From Desulfosarcina cetonica JCM 12296 (GTDB lineage: Bacteria; Desulfobacterota; Desulfobacteria; Desulfobacterales; Desulfosarcinaceae): a DNA stretch of 33,650 bases. This document shows positions 33,215 to 33,650 of the stretch, in pieces (the stretch's first letter is position 1; every line of letters begins with the position of its first letter). A model generated the notes under the pieces. The model saw only the letters and a program-made list of their open reading frames with translations, did not search any database and was not told where the DNA came from. The DNA is taken from the NCBI RefSeq assembly GCF_001311845.1, contig NZ_BBCC01000048.1, positions 1 to 33,650 on the forward strand. Reading direction: 5' to 3'. The position numbers were made by a program, and so were the translations under genes.

Positions 33215-33650
33215 TCACGGCTGGCGCAGCAGCAGGCGAACGGTGTCATCGGCCACGCTTTCGAGGTCGATACCAAAGTCGGTGGAGCGGATCTGTGACA
33301 ATGCGTCCGCCAGCGCGCGCGGTGTGCCATCATAATTGACCACCAGCACGGATTGGTCACCGGTCATCTCCTTCAATCGCAGTTCCTTGACCTCGGGCAG
33401 TGCGGCGATGGCCGTTCGCAGGCGCACCAAGCCGACGATCTGGCCGTTGATGCCATCGATCACCAAGGTAATCAGCGAGCGAGCGCCCTGCCCTTGCTGC
33501 CAGCCAGCCAGGATCTGCCGTTCCAGATCGTCTGCCGCAGCCGAACCGGCGCTGGCCAGGACCTTCCGCCCGGCTTGCCGGACGCCAGCCCAGAAGCCGT
33601 TTCCGCGTGCTGACGGGAATGTCCCAGGGAGTTTCCGCTGTGCACATCCA
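33215..33650 (-). CDS. Unidentified protein, 5' end beyond the right edge
   Basis: The frame ending at 33215 can be followed back to the window edge: GFWAGVRQAGRKVLASAGSA, ADDLERQILAGWQQGQGARS, LITLVIDGINGQIVGLVRLR, TAIAALPEVKELRLKEMTGD, SVLVVNYDGTPRALADALSQ and a C-terminus IDLESVADDTVRLLLRQP. It looks like a repeated alpha/beta structure with a BON- or FlgT-like rhythm, but I cannot name the family. The start is outside the window, and the first 40 or so codons near the edge are ambiguous between two open frames. It precedes pgsA by 9 bases. Confidence 0.55.
   Translation of the reverse strand, partial: GCAQRKLPGTFPSARGNGFWAGVRQAGRKVLASAGSAAADDLERQILAGWQQGQGARSLITLVIDGINGQIVGLVRLRTAIAALPEVKELRLKEMTGDQSVLVVNYDGTPRALADALSQIRSTDFGIDLESVADDTVRLLLRQP

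Noticed and set aside
1..33650. CRISPR array, rRNA genes or intact insertion sequence
   Set aside because: No regularly spaced direct repeats, no rRNA-like stretches and no transposase with terminal repeats were seen on reading through both strands.

Overview
The window looks like chromosome from a sulfate-reducing Desulfobacterota bacterium, probably near Desulfobacterales. The reasons are a dissimilatory-type ATP sulfurylase (sat), an NfnAB-type electron-bifurcating transhydrogenase, a TauE/SafE-type anion exporter, an outer-membrane phospholipase, TatA, and a sigma-28-type flagellar promoter. Most of it is ordinary housekeeping sequence with short operons on both strands. Assignments rest on motifs and remembered family features; no database search was possible.

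Layout. 0-4.5 kb: a degenerate-GGDEF protein cut by the left edge, a YcgN-like Cys-cluster protein, a lytic transglycosylase, a zinc-ribbon/HEAT-like protein, and a small unknown gene behind an excellent sigma-28 promoter. 4.6-7.0 kb: nfnA-nfnB. 7.2-11.2 kb: TatD nuclease, then a minus-strand operon of a MetE-like protein, a MoxR ATPase and a VWA protein. 11.4-14.5 kb: a Cys-rich small protein, tatA with a strong terminator, pldA, a DUF2065 protein and a second lytic transglycosylase. 14.7-17.8 kb: a uracil permease and cmoA-cmoB for tRNA wobble modification. 17.9-20.8 kb: a lipoprotein divergent from a YbjQ-fusion / YbjQ / M48 peptidase operon. 20.8-25 kb: a MshEN-PilT-like ATPase, TauE/SafE, and sat with a bidirectional terminator. 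25-26.9 kb: an ECF sigma factor whose upstream region carries two long inverted repeats, then a DUF3795 protein.

26.9-30.1 kb is the most accessory-looking part: a solitary OLD-family ATPase/TOPRIM nuclease gene with visibly different codon use, flanked by protein fragments that lack starts. 30.1-33.65 kb: an Lrp/AsnC regulator divergent from azlC-azlD, a hotdog thioesterase, tRNA-Val(GAC), pgsA, and a gene cut by the right edge.

A striking property of the whole window is that six recognisable genes (nfnB, tatD, cmoA twice, sat, the ECF sigma factor, azlC) are each broken by single-base indels that mostly fall in short G or C runs. Six of the seven are losses. This looks like a homopolymer-length error signature in the assembly rather than gene decay, so these genes are annotated here as single reconstructed genes.
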